This document shows positions 62,516-64,000 of a stretch of 64,000 nt of DNA, piece after piece. The notes beneath the pieces are model-generated. The model worked only from the letters and a program-made list of their open reading frames with translations. It searched no databases and was not told the origin of the DNA. Both the position numbers and the translations under genes were made by a program. This DNA comes from Okeania sp. SIO2B3 (GTDB taxonomy: Bacteria; Cyanobacteriota; Cyanobacteriia; Cyanobacteriales; Microcoleaceae), in contig NZ_JAAHGH010000003.1 of assembly GCF_010672525.1 (NCBI RefSeq), positions 62,001-126,000 of the forward strand, read 5' to 3'. How positions within the stretch are numbered: the first letter of the stretch is position 1; every line of letters starts with the position of its first letter.

Positions 62516-64000
62516 ATTCTCAATATTTTCTATAGATAAATAATAGCTAAAATTGGCTGAAAATAGTTGGAATTACTACTGATGAAAATTTCCTATGATT
62601 GACAAAGTTCATAAACATTATAATTCAAATAAAATTTCTTATATAGTACTAAGTAAATAGGGTGCGGACATTTCTCTACTTCCTACTCTTTTACAAGCAA
62701 AATTTATTGTCAAACACCAAAAAATTTACTGCTTATAGATATCTATATTTATCCTATCTTAATTTTAAGAAGTTATAGATCGCCATACATTATCATAATG
62801 TAAAGATTCAGCTATTAGCACCTGGGGGATGCTACGCAAACAGCAATAACACCCTGCTTTTTAGGGCAGGGTTTAAATTCAAATAGATTTGAACGACTTT
62901 TGTAGTAAGATTTAATCCGGACTGAATTAATACAACTTTGAAAGTTTACCAAAAGTAATAACTGATAGCTGATAACGCAGTTCCTCCGATAGGAGGCTAG
63001 CTGACTGCTGTTTGCGCAGCATTCCGTAGGAAATGCTTAGATCATAATAACGCTCAAATCTAAGCATTTAATTTATTGACACTCTCATGACTAAATCACA
63101 TATTATAGAGGGAGTCCTCTTACCAGTTTTTGATAGTATTTAACAGATTTTTCAGTATAAATATTATCATACTAAAAATTTATACACTAAAATCAAATTT
63201 TGATAGGACTTAGACAAAAACACTATATGTAGCAATAAAAAACTATAGTGCCACACTATCCATAGTTTTTATAGCTGAAAAATGCCTAAGTTCTGTTTGA
63301 TTAAGTAAGGGAACATAAATAAACATTAAAACGAAGAATCTGAAAATAAAGCCAGAAGACAGTTTTCAAGCTTGTTTTCATAATTTTGAATTTCCATCAC
63401 CATTTTACGAATAATTAAACCCACCTACTTAATATTCCTATAGAAGAAAAGACATAGGCAAGAAAACTTTTATAACTATTATAGATACAGCATATTCGCT
63501 TATTTATGTGGTACAATTGATGGCTTAAACAATTAATAATTAATAATTAATAATTAATAATTACCTCTCCTTGAAAACGGATAGGATTGACTCAAAGGAA
63601 AAATTTTTTCTTTTTTCCCCTTAAAAGGGGAGGCGCATACCCACAATTTCTCGGTAAAATTTTTTCCTTGTTCCCGGCTTCCCTACTCCCTAAAACCATC
63701 AATATATGTACTTTCAGAGAGTAGGAAACTGCTGTATTTTCAATAAAATAAATATAAAATAGCGTCAAGTAAAGTATGGAATATTCAATAATTTGAAGAA
63801 CAAACTATATAAAGTTTTAAAATTATGATGACCAAAAATTGACATAATACTAGCAGAGTCTAGATAATAAGTACCTTCTAGGCCATAATTTCTAGTGTAA
63901 ATTCTGTTATGTTATTGCAAAATAACCGTGGTTTCAGGTAAACCCGTGGACTTAAAGCAAATATTTAAAACCAGACATCCAATCATTGGGGTAGTACATT

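Noticed and set aside
62641-64000. Possible gene at the right edge
   Set aside because: No ORF of note; the region is AT-rich with repeats, and I could not support an RNA gene by eye.

Overview
The window looks like an AT-rich, low-coding-density chromosomal segment of a filamentous cyanobacterium. GCGATCGC (HIP1) sites are frequent, petC-petA is present, and intergenic DNA is repeat-laden in a Trichodesmium/Okeania-like way; the taxon is an inference. Recognisable genes: an m5C methyltransferase plus a BsuBI/PstI-family endonuclease, uvrA, a Uma2-like protein, a membrane NACHT NTPase with a small partner gene, a Tat/lipobox Fe/Mn superoxide dismutase, a histidine kinase-REC-REC/GGDEF cluster, an ApeA-like HEPN protein, an SLH-domain porin, petC/petA, DUF3067, an MscS-CNBD channel, tatC, gpsA, a UspA protein, two small secreted proteins with a shared leader, an ABC exporter, a SpoIIAA-like protein, an AEC transporter, a broken M19 dipeptidase, a GUN4-like protein and an SGNH hydrolase. 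Much of the rest is decayed mobile DNA: TnpB-type IS, two TIR-bounded IS5-like elements, a group II intron domain V remnant, two or more MITE-like families, short dispersed insertions, heptamer repeats, palindromes, and a ~2 kb degenerate tandem array next to uvrA. The best candidates for something under-described are: (1) the NACHT-TM gene and its neighbour, which share an N-terminal ~30-aa module; (2) a signal-less 415-aa protein with SxxK/SxN/KxG-like motifs; (3) the two 'METLAYSHLA' leader proteins; (4) palindromic elements with compensatory changes. No tRNA, rRNA or CRISPR array was recognised. All family assignments were made by eye from motifs; no searches were run.
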